Translations under genes and position numbers: made by a program
In this document: in pieces, positions 35,073 through 45,300 of the stretch
Position numbering within the stretch: position 1 is the stretch's first letter
Layout: every line of letters starts with the position of its first letter
Assembly: GCA_013697785.1 (NCBI GenBank)
Contig: JACCWE010000028.1
Span: 1 to 47,181 of the forward strand
Direction of reading: 5' to 3'
Length of the DNA stretch: 47,181 nucleotides
Origin: Gemmatimonadaceae bacterium
Lineage (GTDB): Bacteria > Gemmatimonadota > Gemmatimonadetes > Gemmatimonadales > Gemmatimonadaceae
Notes under the pieces: generated by a model
Databases searched by the model: none
Told to the model about the DNA's origin: nothing
Seen by the model: the letters and a program-made list of their open reading frames with translations, nothing else

Positions 35073-35900
35073 ATGCCGAATGCCACGCCTCGATTGAAAC
35101 AGGAGCTCGCGACGTATCTGCTCCTCACCCTCGGTCTCAGCTCCATCTTCTACGTCGTCATCGGACGCGCGAAGTCGCTCGGCGCCGGCAACGGGCTTTA
35201 CGTCCCGATGCTCATGTGGTGTCCCGGCATCGCCGCGCTCATCACGCGCCTCATTTTCCAGCGCAATGTTCGCGGCGAGGGCTGGGCGCCGGGCCCGATT
35301 CGCTACCTGCTCGCGGGCTACACGCTTCCGCTCGGCTACGCAGCGTGTGCCTACGCCGCAGTCTGGATCTTCGACTTCGGCGGCGTCGACCTCGGCCGCT
35401 TTCATACGAATCCCATCCGCTTCATCACCGCCTTTCTCGCGATTAACGCGGCCTTCGCCCTCGGCGAAGAGCTCGGCTGGCGCGGCTTTCTCGTCCCGAA
35501 GCTCGCGGAGCACTTCACCTTCGCGCGCACCGCGATCATCAGCGGCATTATCTGGGCAACATGGCACATGCCGCTGATAATCTTCGCGGACTACAACGGC
35601 GGCACGCCCACGCTCTACTCGATTGCGTGTTTCGCGCTGATGGTGGTCGGGATCAGCTTCCCGCTCGCGTGGCTCCGCATCAAGTCGGGCAGTGTCTGGC
35701 CCGCCGTGCTTCTGCACGCGAGTCACAATCTGTTCATCCAGGGTTTCTTCGACGCCGTGACCATCGACACTGGCGTAACCAGGTATCTGCTCAGCGAATT
35801 CGGAGCAGTGTTGGCGATTACAGCCGTGATCACCGGCTTTCTGTACTGGCGCTCCAACCGGCTGCATCCCGCGCTCTCGCCCGCCACGCTACGGCTGTAA
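35073..35900 (+). CDS. CPBP family intramembrane metalloprotease
   Basis: The 275-residue membrane protein has about seven hydrophobic helices. The CPBP signature is complete: E132-E133 and R137 in LGEELGWRGFLVP, His165 in TWHMPL, and HASHN (215-219). Members cleave substrates inside the membrane or modify peptides, and some confer bacteriocin immunity. ATG 35073 is preferred to ATG 35064, because a promoter at 35036-35063 would start transcription just before it. It is divergent from dacB with about 86 nt between. The last 12 nt overlap the minus-strand 48-residue ORF. Confidence 0.88.
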   Translation: MPNATPRLKQELATYLLLTLGLSSIFYVVIGRAKSLGAGNGLYVPMLMWCPGIAALITRLIFQRNVRGEGWAPGPIRYLLAGYTLPLGYAACAYAAVWIFDFGGVDLGRFHTNPIRFITAFLAINAAFALGEELGWRGFLVPKLAEHFTFARTAIISGIIWATWHMPLIIFADYNGGTPTLYSIACFALMVVGISFPLAWLRIKSGSVWPAVLLHASHNLFIQGFFDAVTIDTGVTRYLLSEFGAVLAITAVITGFLYWRSNRLHPALSPATLRL

Positions 35901-36035
35901 CCCGGGCTCGTACGACGTCACGAACTCGAGGAAGCGCGATAGCTCCACCATGTCGCGCGCCATGAACCGAACCGAGTGCGAGGATACACGTGCGACGTTC
36001 GGCAGATAGGCGATGATGCGTGAGCGGTTCCGCAT
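35889..36035 (-). CDS. Small 48-residue protein, translationally coupled
   Basis: ATG 36035 overlaps the stop of the serine hydrolase gene as TAATG, and the frame runs to a TAG at 35889-35891. The peptide begins MRNRSRIIAYLPNVARVSS and continues with SVRFMARDMVELSRFLEFV; it looks amphipathic and helical. Third codon positions are strongly G/C, as in real genes here. It could be the end of a longer operon or the remnant of a lost gene. The last 3 nt-scale overlap is with the CPBP gene on the other strand. Family and function are unknown. Confidence 0.5.
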   Translation of the reverse strand: MRNRSRIIAYLPNVARVSSHSVRFMARDMVELSRFLEFVTSYEPGLQP

Positions 36036-37582
36036 TATTTCTCTCCGCTTTCCGATCGTTTGAACGTTTCGCCGAATGCCTGCACTGCTGCCACGTGCCC
36101 CGCGCCATCGGGAACGAACGTCAGCTCGGTGATTCCCTCGAGCTCGTCCTCCTTCACGCTGCTGAAGCTTTCGTACGATCCGTGTTTGAGCTCACCGATG
36201 TCGAAGTTGACGAAGCGTGCGCGAAGGGCGCCCCCGGCGAGCGTCACCTGGATCGGCCCGTAGGTCGAGTCGACGTAGCTCCCGGTGTATCGGTCGAGCG
36301 GCAGCGACTGCTCGGCGCCGCCCGTCTTTGCTTTCGACGCCGCGGCTGCGACGGCCGCGTGGGCCGATGCGTGCAGCGAGTCGAACAGCGACTTCACATC
36401 GGCGCTCCAGTCGCGACGGTGCGCGGATGGTGCGCTTCGATACATGTCGAAGACCTGGTACATCAACGCGTGGCGGAGTTCCGCATGATCGAGATTCGCG
36501 AGGACGTACACGCCGACGTGGCGCTCCGGGAGCAGCCCGATGATTGCGCTCATACCGTCGATGCTCCCCGTGTGCATCCAGACGGTCTCGCCGTGGAAGT
36601 CCGAAACGAACCAGCCGAGGGCGTAGCTAAAGAAGTTCGGCTTCGAGAGGGAGAGCGCCGGATACTGCGACATCGGCGCGCGCATCTGCGGCGCGACGAT
36701 CTCGTTGAACGTCGCAGCCTTGATGAGCCGGCGATCGCCGACGCGGCCGCTGTCGAGCATGAAGCGCATCCACTTCGACATGTCGGCGACGCTCGACCAC
36801 ACCGATCCCGCCGGCGCGATCGCGTCTGTGGTGCGCAACTTGACGAGGCGCACCGTGTCGCGCACGATGTCGTGCGGGCGCGCCACGTTCGGCTTCCCCG
36901 CGATGCCGGAGACGAGCGGTATCGACTCCGTCATCCCAAGAGGCGCGAAGATGCGCGTGCGGACGAACGTCTCCCACGGCATACCCGAACGCTCCGCCAC
37001 GAGCGCACCGGCGATCCCGTACATCACGTTCTGATATTCCCACTGCGAGCGGAACGACGAGATCGGCTTCACGTAACGCAGCCGCCGCATCATCTCGGCC
37101 GGCGAGTACTGATTTTCCGGATATGCCCAGAGCAAATCGGTTCCCGGCAGCCCGGTGCGATGCGTGAGGAGATCGCGGATGGTGAGCTCGCGCGTCGCGT
37201 ACGCGTCGTAGAGCTGCAGGTCGGGGAAGTAGTCGGTGATACGGTCGTCCCACTTGAGCATCCCCTCGTCCACGAGCATCGCGAGCGAAGCAACGGTCAT
37301 TGCCTTCGTCGTCGACCCGATGGCGAAGCGCGTGTGTTCCGTTGCCGGCGCCGTCTTCCCGAGCTCGAGCACACCGTAGCCCTTCGCGAAGACGAGCGAG
37401 TTGTCCTTCACGATGGCGATCGCGAGCCCGGGAACCCGCCAGTCGTGCGCCGCGCGCGCGACGTACTTGTCGAAGGAAGCGAGGTCGGGAGCCTGCGCCG
37501 AGGCACCTCCAGACGCTATGGCCGCCGCGAGCGCCAGGGCGCCAACTCGCAACCCAACCATATTATAGTAGCGGCTGGTCAT
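36035..37582 (-). CDS. Exported serine hydrolase, beta-lactamase fold (class C/PBP-like)
   Basis: This 515-residue protein has a signal peptide (VGALALAAAIASGGASAQA) and a serine beta-lactamase-like domain. Catalytic motifs are S90TTK93 (FAIGSTTKAM), Y183QN185 (WEYQN) and HTG (WMHTGSIDG). Such enzymes include esterases, D-aminopeptidases and DD-peptidases as well as true class C beta-lactamases. A C-terminal domain of about 100 residues (LDRYTGSYVDSTYGPIQVTL and after) is like the DUF3471-type accessory domain of peptide-active members. The start ATG 37582 overlaps the tricorn stop as ATGA. The operon context of peptidases, a D-aminoacylase and SusCD favours a peptidase role. Confidence 0.88.
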   Translation of the reverse strand: MTSRYYNMVGLRVGALALAAAIASGGASAQAPDLASFDKYVARAAHDWRVPGLAIAIVKDNSLVFAKGYGVLELGKTAPATEHTRFAIGSTTKAMTVASLAMLVDEGMLKWDDRITDYFPDLQLYDAYATRELTIRDLLTHRTGLPGTDLLWAYPENQYSPAEMMRRLRYVKPISSFRSQWEYQNVMYGIAGALVAERSGMPWETFVRTRIFAPLGMTESIPLVSGIAGKPNVARPHDIVRDTVRLVKLRTTDAIAPAGSVWSSVADMSKWMRFMLDSGRVGDRRLIKAATFNEIVAPQMRAPMSQYPALSLSKPNFFSYALGWFVSDFHGETVWMHTGSIDGMSAIIGLLPERHVGVYVLANLDHAELRHALMYQVFDMYRSAPSAHRRDWSADVKSLFDSLHASAHAAVAAAASKAKTGGAEQSLPLDRYTGSYVDSTYGPIQVTLAGGALRARFVNFDIGELKHGSYESFSSVKEDELEGITELTFVPDGAGHVAAVQAFGETFKRSESGEK

Positions 37583-40500
37583 TTGTGCTCCGCTGGTGCA
37601 ATCATTACCCGATCGATCGGCACAGGACGCGGCGTGCGCTGCAGCGGATGCTCCTGCAGCATCTTGAGAGCCTCGGTCACTCCGCGCTCGAGCTGCGCGT
37701 CGTGTCCGCGCGCCATGTCGGCGGGCGTATTCTCGACTTCGATGTCCGGCGCCACGCCCTCGTTTTCGACCGACCACTTGCCGTCGTTGCTATAGAATGC
37801 GAGGTCGGGCGCCGTGATCCCACCGGCGTCGATCGGGGCTGGAACGCCGAGTGTGCCCACGAGCCCGCCCCACGTGCGAGTGCCGACCAGCGGGCCGAGC
37901 TTCGCGACGCGAAAGTAATAGGGAAGCGCGTCGCCTCCGGAGCCCGCTGATTCGTTGATGATCATCACCTTCGGCCCAAAGATGCCGGCCATCGGGGCCG
38001 TGATGGTTTTCCCCGCGCGCTCGGCGAAGTAGCCCATGCGTACTCGGCTGAGCTGCTGCACGACGTAGTCTGCCACCGCGCCACCCTGGTTGTATCGCTC
38101 ATCGATGATGACGCCGTCCTTCTCCTGCTGCGCGAAGAAATATCTGTTGAACGCGGTGAAGCCGGCGCCGGCGGTGTTCGGAAGCCAGACGTAGGCGAGC
38201 CGCCCGCCCGACAGCTTGTCGACGAGCCGGCGATTGTCGTCGATCCATGCCTGCGTGCGAAGCGCTTCGTCGTCCGCGATCGGCGTCACGCCGATCACCC
38301 ACGACCCCTGCGTGCTCGGTGTCGAGCTCACGCGCACGCTCGTCGCCTTGCCGGCCGTGCCCTCGAACATGCTGTAGAGATTCGCCGGCGGTGTGACCGC
38401 GCGACCGTTCACCTCGAGAAGATAGTTGCCTTCGGCAACCTGCACCCCCGGCACATTGAGCGGGGCACGCAGCCGCGGGTTCCAGCTCCCGGCACTGTAG
38501 ATGCGCTGGATGCGATAGCGGCCGCTCTCGGCGGAGAAGTCGGCGCCGAGGAGTCCGACCGAGGTGTGCGCAGTGTCGGGGACATCTCCGAGCCCGTCGA
38601 GATAAGAATGACCCACCGTCAGCTCACCGCCGACTGTCGCTATGAGGTAGGCGAGGTCTGCACGATGCTGCACGTACGGCACGAAGGCGCTGTACTTGTC
38701 GTAGATCGCCTGCCAGTCGTTGCCATGCATCTTCGCATCATAGAAAAACTCGCGCTGAGTGCGCCACGTCTCGCGGTAGATCTCGGCCCACTCCGCGATC
38801 GGATCGACGAGCGTCTCCATGTCATCGATCGCGAGCGCGCCCTCACCCGGCTTCGCCGGCTGCTCCGTCGAGACGATGCTCCAGTGTTCGCCGCTGCTGT
38901 ACATCAGTTTCTTTGAATCCGCCGAGATCATGAACGACGTGATGCCCTCGGCAAACGGCTGCGCTTTCGAGCTGCTCAGCGAAAACTCGAGGAGCTGCAG
39001 CGGCTGCTGACCGGCCTCGCCAGTGCCAGGCGCCTTCGTGTAGAAGAAGGTGCCCGCGCCGCCGGCGACGAGATCGCCGTAGTCGCCCGACGGCACTTCG
39101 AGCGGCACTATCCGACGCTCGATTCCGTCGAAGTCGATTCGCGTGAATGCAGCGCTGTCGACGCGTGGTGGGGTGGCGCGCACGCCAACGGACTTCGAAG
39201 CGGGCCGCTTCGGAGCTGGCGGCGCCTCCTGCGCCAAGGCGTGAGCGTCTACCACTCGTGGCGCTTCATTGTTGAGCGTTGGCAGGAGAGGCGATGGCTC
39301 GCTCGCCGAGAGTACGGCGAGATAGATGTTCCGCCTCACCACGTGCTCCATCGAGCTCATGTCGAGCCATCCGGTGCCGAGGCCGTAGTTCGTGCTCGCG
39401 AGGAAGTAGAGATACTTCCCGCTCGCATCGAACGCCGGCGTAATTGCATCGGCCATACCGTCGGTAACCTGATGGCCCTTCGCCGCGGACATCGAAAACA
39501 CGAAGATCGCACGCAGATGGCTGTCGAGCGACTTCGAGTACGTCACCCATCGCGAGTCAGGAGACCACGATGCATCGAAGCCGCGCCCCGGATCGTCGTA
39601 GCTGTCCGTGTCGATCTTCGTGAAGCGTCCGCTCGCCACGTCGACGGTCCAGAGCTGTGCTTCGGTATCGCGAAAGAGCATGTGCTGCGCGTCGGGCGAC
39701 CAGACCGGGCGCGCGAAGTAGGCGTGCGACGGGAGCGCGATCGCGCGGGGCTTCGAATCGCCGCTCTGATCGCCGATCATCAACTGATATTCTCCGCCCG
39801 CATCCGAGAGCCAGGCGATGTGACTCCCGTCGGGCGACCAGGCAGGATCGCGATCGTGCACTCCGGAGCTCTGCGTGAGATTGCGATAGCTGCCGTCCTT
39901 GGCGGCGACGGTGAAGATGTCGCCACGCGCCTCCAACGCCGCGCGCACGCCGGTTGGCGAAAGGGAAGCTCCGGCGATCAACGACGCGACACGCTTCATC
40001 TGCGGCCGCGCCCAGGGGAAATCACCCGTCGCGACGATGTCGAGCTGCCGCGAAGCTCCCGTCTTGGTGTCGAGCAGGTGCACGTAGCCCGCCTGCTCGT
40101 ACGCGATCGCATCCGCGCTGGCCGAGGCGGACATGATGTCGAAGTCGCGATGATGAGTCAGCTGCGTGAGCTGCTTGGTGTCGAGATTCTGCGCGTAGAG
40201 ATTGTTCGTGCCGTCGCGATCGGAGAGGAAGTACAGCGAGTTGCCGATCCACATTGGATCGGTGTCGTTGCTGTCGTTCCAGGGAAGCTTCTCCTCGGCC
40301 AGGCTCGCGAGGTTAATGATGCGAATGGGTTGCACGCGCCCGCCACGGTAGCGACGCCACTGACTGCTTTGGCTCTCTCCCCACATCGATGCGAACAGCG
40401 AAACGGAGAGAGGTTGATAGGCAACGCGCTTGCCGTCGGCGGAAAACGATCCCGTGAATGCGCGAGGTATCGGCAGGAGCTCGGGCATTCCTCCCTCCTG

Positions 40501-40947
40501 CGCAATCGTCCAGAGACGGAAAAACGAATTCGCTCCTGGAGTGGGAAGCGTGCCGCGGCTCGAGCCGAATACCACGCGTCGCCCATCCGGTGTCCAGCCG
40601 CGCACGTAATCGGCGCCCGGATGATAGGTCAGTCGCTTCGCCTCGCCTCCTGCGACCGGCACGATGAAGACGTCGGTGTTTCCGGCAATCGTTGCGGAGT
40701 AGGCGAGATGCGATCCGTCGGGCGAGAAGAACGGATCCGATTCCGCGGAGGGAGTGCTCGTGAGACGGCGGGCGGTTCCGCCGGCGCGCGGCACTATCCA
40801 CAGGTCGCCGCCGTACTCGAAGGCGACCATGTCCTTGCTCACTGCAGGGCGGCGCAGGAACCGCGTTCCCTGCCCCGCCGCGGTTGCGGTCGGGGCGAAG
40901 AGGAGAAGAAGTCCGAGGAGTGATCGTCTCAAGTGCGTGTGTGTCAT
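37579..40947 (-). CDS. Tricorn-like S41 protease with N-terminal beta-propellers
   Basis: This 1122-residue exported protease has a signal peptide (SLLGLLLLFAPTATAAG). Two WD40/TolB-like propellers follow, with repeats such as DPFFSPDGSHLAYS and DPAWSPDGSHIAWLS. Next are a helical domain (WAEIYRETWRTQREFFYD), a PDZ-like domain near NVPGVQVAEGNYLLEVNGR, and an S41 catalytic domain. The nucleophile is about Ser1003 in NESAGSGGDALPYYF, and VIIDERYNQGG supplies the conserved Asp. Tricorn relatives cleave oligopeptides. The ATG follows a GAGGG site. It lies 68 nt after SusD in the same operon, so it probably processes peptides taken up by SusCD. Confidence 0.93.
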   Translation of the reverse strand: MTHTHLRRSLLGLLLLFAPTATAAGQGTRFLRRPAVSKDMVAFEYGGDLWIVPRAGGTARRLTSTPSAESDPFFSPDGSHLAYSATIAGNTDVFIVPVAGGEAKRLTYHPGADYVRGWTPDGRRVVFGSSRGTLPTPGANSFFRLWTIAQEGGMPELLPIPRAFTGSFSADGKRVAYQPLSVSLFASMWGESQSSQWRRYRGGRVQPIRIINLASLAEEKLPWNDSNDTDPMWIGNSLYFLSDRDGTNNLYAQNLDTKQLTQLTHHRDFDIMSASASADAIAYEQAGYVHLLDTKTGASRQLDIVATGDFPWARPQMKRVASLIAGASLSPTGVRAALEARGDIFTVAAKDGSYRNLTQSSGVHDRDPAWSPDGSHIAWLSDAGGEYQLMIGDQSGDSKPRAIALPSHAYFARPVWSPDAQHMLFRDTEAQLWTVDVASGRFTKIDTDSYDDPGRGFDASWSPDSRWVTYSKSLDSHLRAIFVFSMSAAKGHQVTDGMADAITPAFDASGKYLYFLASTNYGLGTGWLDMSSMEHVVRRNIYLAVLSASEPSPLLPTLNNEAPRVVDAHALAQEAPPAPKRPASKSVGVRATPPRVDSAAFTRIDFDGIERRIVPLEVPSGDYGDLVAGGAGTFFYTKAPGTGEAGQQPLQLLEFSLSSSKAQPFAEGITSFMISADSKKLMYSSGEHWSIVSTEQPAKPGEGALAIDDMETLVDPIAEWAEIYRETWRTQREFFYDAKMHGNDWQAIYDKYSAFVPYVQHRADLAYLIATVGGELTVGHSYLDGLGDVPDTAHTSVGLLGADFSAESGRYRIQRIYSAGSWNPRLRAPLNVPGVQVAEGNYLLEVNGRAVTPPANLYSMFEGTAGKATSVRVSSTPSTQGSWVIGVTPIADDEALRTQAWIDDNRRLVDKLSGGRLAYVWLPNTAGAGFTAFNRYFFAQQEKDGVIIDERYNQGGAVADYVVQQLSRVRMGYFAERAGKTITAPMAGIFGPKVMIINESAGSGGDALPYYFRVAKLGPLVGTRTWGGLVGTLGVPAPIDAGGITAPDLAFYSNDGKWSVENEGVAPDIEVENTPADMARGHDAQLERGVTEALKMLQEHPLQRTPRPVPIDRVMIAPAEHK

Positions 40948-41015
40948 GCCAACCACCCTCGGATCTGAAATTGTTTGTTCGATCGATGTTGCAGTAGCGC
41001 TGCGTATCGCGGTGT

Positions 41016-42308
41016 TCAGATGTTCGGATTGTTGATCCGCTCGATATCGGGAAGCGGGAAGCATGTCTGCGTCCCATAGGTGCCACCCGATCCGTACGGC
41101 GAGCCGGCCACCGGTGTGAAGGGGAGGTTGTAGCGGCGAAGATCACCGAGACGATGTCCTTCGAGGAAGAACTCGCGCTTGCGCTCCTCGACGATCTGCG
41201 CGAGCACCGCTGGGGCCGTGGGGCTCGACGGAGCATACACCGAGTTGTAGCCGGCTCGAACGTGAAGATCGTTGATGATGAGAATCGCGCCCGGAAGATT
41301 TCCGGTCGCTACATCGTTCTCGGCGATGATCAGCTGCGCTTCGGACCACTTGGCTATCGTGATGGGCGCGGTCGAGGTCGCAGCCTTGTCGGGATATGCC
41401 ACGACGGTGAAGCCGTCAGTGGCTGTCTGACCGGAGCTCGTATACGCGACACGCGGATCGTGCTGCGTGTCGTAGATGTTCTGGAACGACGTGTCCACCG
41501 ATGAAAAGAACGACGTCGTCGAGCTCCAGAGTGCATTCTGGCGTCGTGTGTTGACGGCATCCGATGATGTCTGCGCGATGAAGCCCACTGGAACGAGTTG
41601 CGCATCCGCCGCGGCGCCAGCGAGATCGCCGGCGTCCAGCTTCGCTCGCGCTCGTCCGAGCAGCGCGAAGCTCAGAGTGTTGGCGTCTTCAGCGCGCGTC
41701 GATGCCTCGACCGCAGTGTCGAAACGCGTGATGGCGAGCGCGAAGAGTTGCGCCGGCGTGAGCTCCGGACCGAGGTTGATCGCCGCGGAGCACATGCTCT
41801 CTCCCAGCAGCACGATGCTGTAGCCACCGTAGATCGAAGCCGTCGCGATCAGCTTCGACCGGTTCGGCACCTGCGCATCCGTCCACCCTTCGAGCGCCGC
41901 GACCGCCGTGTCGGCCGATGCGCGCGCGACCGACAGTGGCGTGTAGATCCCGGGAATCTGCACGAGCACGCAATCGGTTGTTCCGTACACGCCATTGGAG
42001 GGAAGATTTCTCGAGTCGTACTGGAAATCATCCGTTCGCGCGATCGCGTTCGACAGCTCGTCCGTGAACAGGGCGGTTCCAAGCGAATAACGTCCGAAGG
42101 CGCACTCGAAGTCCGCGCCGGCACCGTTGACGATGAGCTGCGCATTCGCCGGCACGAAGACGGTACTTCCGCCCAGCTGACTCGGGTCTTCCTGCTTGAG
42201 GCTCGTGAGATCCTTGCAGCCGGCCGCCGCGAAGGTCAAACACAACGCCGAAATCGCGAGCCGCGCTGCTGTCGCGCCGCGTACGCGCATCAGTATGGAT
42301 TGCTTCAT
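41016..42308 (-). CDS. SusD/RagB-like outer membrane nutrient-binding lipoprotein
   Basis: The protein of 430 residues has a lipoprotein signal ending LTFAAAGC (Cys31) and a mostly helical SusD/RagB fold. The ending is typical: EERKREFFLEGHRLGDLRR, CFPLPDIERINNPNI. SusD forms the lid on the SusC channel and captures ligands; RagB-like members bind peptides. It begins 39 nt after the SusC gene stops, and ATG 42308 is chosen in preference to ATG 42344, because it places the positive n-region directly before the hydrophobic stretch. The neighbouring proteases suggest peptide ligands. Confidence 0.92.
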   Translation of the reverse strand: MKQSILMRVRGATAARLAISALCLTFAAAGCKDLTSLKQEDPSQLGGSTVFVPANAQLIVNGAGADFECAFGRYSLGTALFTDELSNAIARTDDFQYDSRNLPSNGVYGTTDCVLVQIPGIYTPLSVARASADTAVAALEGWTDAQVPNRSKLIATASIYGGYSIVLLGESMCSAAINLGPELTPAQLFALAITRFDTAVEASTRAEDANTLSFALLGRARAKLDAGDLAGAAADAQLVPVGFIAQTSSDAVNTRRQNALWSSTTSFFSSVDTSFQNIYDTQHDPRVAYTSSGQTATDGFTVVAYPDKAATSTAPITIAKWSEAQLIIAENDVATGNLPGAILIINDLHVRAGYNSVYAPSSPTAPAVLAQIVEERKREFFLEGHRLGDLRRYNLPFTPVAGSPYGSGGTYGTQTCFPLPDIERINNPNI

Positions 42309-42347
42309 GATCGACGAATCCCTTCCCCGCGATGAGATTCGCATGGG

Positions 42348-45300
42348 TCAGAAGGTGATGTTGAGACTGGCGGTGATACGGCTGAGCGGGGGCAGAATTC
42401 CCTGGTCGAAGTTGATCCCTGCCACCCCTGCATTGGCGTTGTAGTTGATCTCCGGGTCCGGACCCCTGTAGTGCGTCCAGGTGTGCAGCTCGCGAGCGGC
42501 CAGCGTGAACGATGCCGTTCTCACTCCCGGAATGAAGCGCTCCGGGAGCGCGTACGTCGCCGAGATCTCGCGAAGCTTTGCGAACGAAGCGTCTTCGATG
42601 AACTGGTCGTTCACGCCTGTCGTCGCAAGCCCCGGATCAGTCTCTGCCAGATACAGCGTCGAGTACTTCTCGGGGTGATAGTTGGCGTCGCAGAGCCCGA
42701 TACCGATCTCGCCCGCGCACCGAATCTCTTCGATCGCGTTGTACAGCTTGTTCCCGTGACGGAAGTCCACGAGCGCATACAGCCGGAGACGCTTGCCGAT
42801 GTTGAAGGTGTTCCCGATCGCGCCCGTGACGGTCGGCGTCGGACTGCCGGAGTAGAGGAGAGGTGCGACGTCGCACGTCACCGCTCCGTTCCCCGCTCCA
42901 CCATCGCACATCACGTTCGTTGCGAAGCCGTCCGCACCGCGATCCGCGGATATGACGTGCTTCGCGAAGTAGCTGGCGATCGGGTAGCCGACAATGTTGT
43001 TCTGGCCGATCGCCGCAATGCTGGGCAGGTCGCCCACGCTGATGATCTTGTTCTTCGCCGTCGCGATGTTCCCTGTGATCTCCCACGACCAGTTCTGGCG
43101 GGTGATCGCCGCGAACGTCGCCTGCAGCTCGATGCCGTGATTGTTCACCTGCCCGAGATTCGCGAACTGCGTTCCCGGAAAGCCCGTCGATGGGGCGAGG
43201 GGCTGCTTCACGATCTCGTTCGTCGTGTGCTTGTTGAAATAGGTGAAGTCGAGCTCGAGTCGCTTGAACAGCTGAGCGTCGAAGCCGAGTTCGACCTCCT
43301 TTCCTCGCTCGGGCTGCAGATCCGAGTTACCGAATGCGCCCGCCGTGATCGCGTTCGATCCGAGCGGTCCCTGAATCGGGATGTACGTGCGGAGCGCGGA
43401 GAACACGGCGGGCGCGCGTCCCGATTCCCCGTACGCAGCGCGCACGTGCATCGTGTTGATGAAGCTCGAGCGCCAGAACGGCTCCTCGTTCACCACCCAC
43501 GACGCGCTCACCTTCGGATAAGTGATCCACTTGAAGTTCTCACCGAACGCGCTGTTGTTGTCCACGCGCAGTGCGGCGGTCAGGAAGAGGCGGTCGTTCC
43601 AGGAAAGCTGCTCCTGTCCGTACGCGCCCACCGTTGTGTTGAGAATCCTGTCCTGCTTCGACTGAAATGGCGTCGCGGTCGCGGAGATCGCCTCAACTCC
43701 CGGCGCCGGGAATCCCTGTCCCCCCAGGTAGCTCGTGTCGAGCTGCGTGCGATAGTACTGGCCGCCGAGCGACGTCGCCGAGGAGATCGAGTTGCTCACC
43801 TTGAACGTGGCGGTTCCGGAGTAGTCAGCGGTGATCGTCGTGTTCTGGCGAAGCACCTGTCCGATCTCGCCGGTCGCGGCAATTGGAGAAAGGTAGATCG
43901 CGAGATCCGCCGGTGCGAACCGCTCGAGTGCCTTGCCGTTGTCGCTCGTGTTGTCGATGCCGGCGATGAAGCGCTGGCTGAACCAGGTGGTCGGACGATG
44001 AGCAAAGGTGACGCTCCCCGTGAACCGGTTCGCTTCGTCGGTGTTGTCGTACAGCGAGGTCGCGAGCTCCGGCGGCTCGTTCGGAAAGAAGCCGCGCGCC
44101 GCCGTGAACACGTTGATGTGGCCGATCTCCGCGCCGAGCATCGACGACACACCACCGTCGGTGCCGAGGTGGTTGTTGATCTTCACGTAGTTCAGGCTCG
44201 TTCCGACATCGAGCTTCGGAGTCGCCGCGATGTTGACGTTCGCGTGAGCGCTGTACTGCCGCGCCTTGTTGTTCGACTCCACGCCCTTGTCGTCCTGCAG
44301 CGTCGACGACACGAAATAGTGCACCTGACTCGCGCCTCCCGACAACGAGAGGTTGTACATCTGAGTCGAGCCGGTGGTGAAGAGCGAGCGGCCGCTGTCG
44401 GCTTCCGCTTGTGGGCCGTTCCAGGCGGTGATGTCGCCGTTGCCATTGGGCGCGTAGTTGGTCGGCAGCCGTCCTTCGGGATTCCGAAAGAAGATCGAGC
44501 CGCCACGAACGTTCAGGCCGAACACCGGCTTGTTCGATCCGCCCTTCTTCGTGATGATCTGAATGACACCGTTCGCGGCCTCGGTGCCGTAGATCGTGGC
44601 GGCCGCCGGTCCCTTGATGATCTCGATGCTCTCGATATCCTGCGGATTGATGTCGTTGAGACGGTTGGCAACCTGCGCATTCTGGCTACCGAGTGCGCCC
44701 GTGGTCTGCACCGGTCCCGTCGCCGACGAGTTGTCGACGCGAACTCCATCGACGTACAGGAGCGGCGTGTTGTTCAACCCAATGCTCGAGAGCCCGCGGA
44801 TCTGGATATTCGGACCCGAGCCGAGCCGGCCGGTGTTCTCCGCGATGGTGACGCCCGGGGCGCGCGCTTTGAGCAGATCGCCAAGCTCCGGCGACTGCGA
44901 CTGTTCGAGCACCTCGGGTGCACTGATCTTGGAGACCACGTTTCCGAGCGAGCGGCTTTGCTCACCAGCGACGGTGCCTGTGATGACGATCTCATCGAGC
45001 GACCTCGTGGCCGCGTGGAGTGAGAAGTCGGCGGTGACCTCCTGACCGGCGACGACCGTCACCGACCGCCGGCGCGCGGTGTAGCCGATTCGCCGCGCTA
45101 CTATCGTGTACGTGCCGGCCGGAATCCCTGCGACCCGGTAGTGCCCCACCTGATCGGCGATCGCGCCGATTCCTGTTTGCTCGACCGCGATCGTCGCGCT
45201 CGAGATCCCGGTAGCCGTCGCCGAATCGCTCACGACTCCCACGATCGTTCCGGTCTGCTCGTCCTGCGCGCTCACCGCAGACGCACCGCACACCAGCGCG

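Noticed and set aside
36020-37795. 591-codon plus-strand ORF
   Set aside because: It is antisense to the beta-lactamase-fold hydrolase with all catalytic motifs.
42471-45023. 850-codon plus-strand ORF
   Set aside because: It is the antisense shadow of SusC; the composition is Arg-rich, with no domain or ribosome site.
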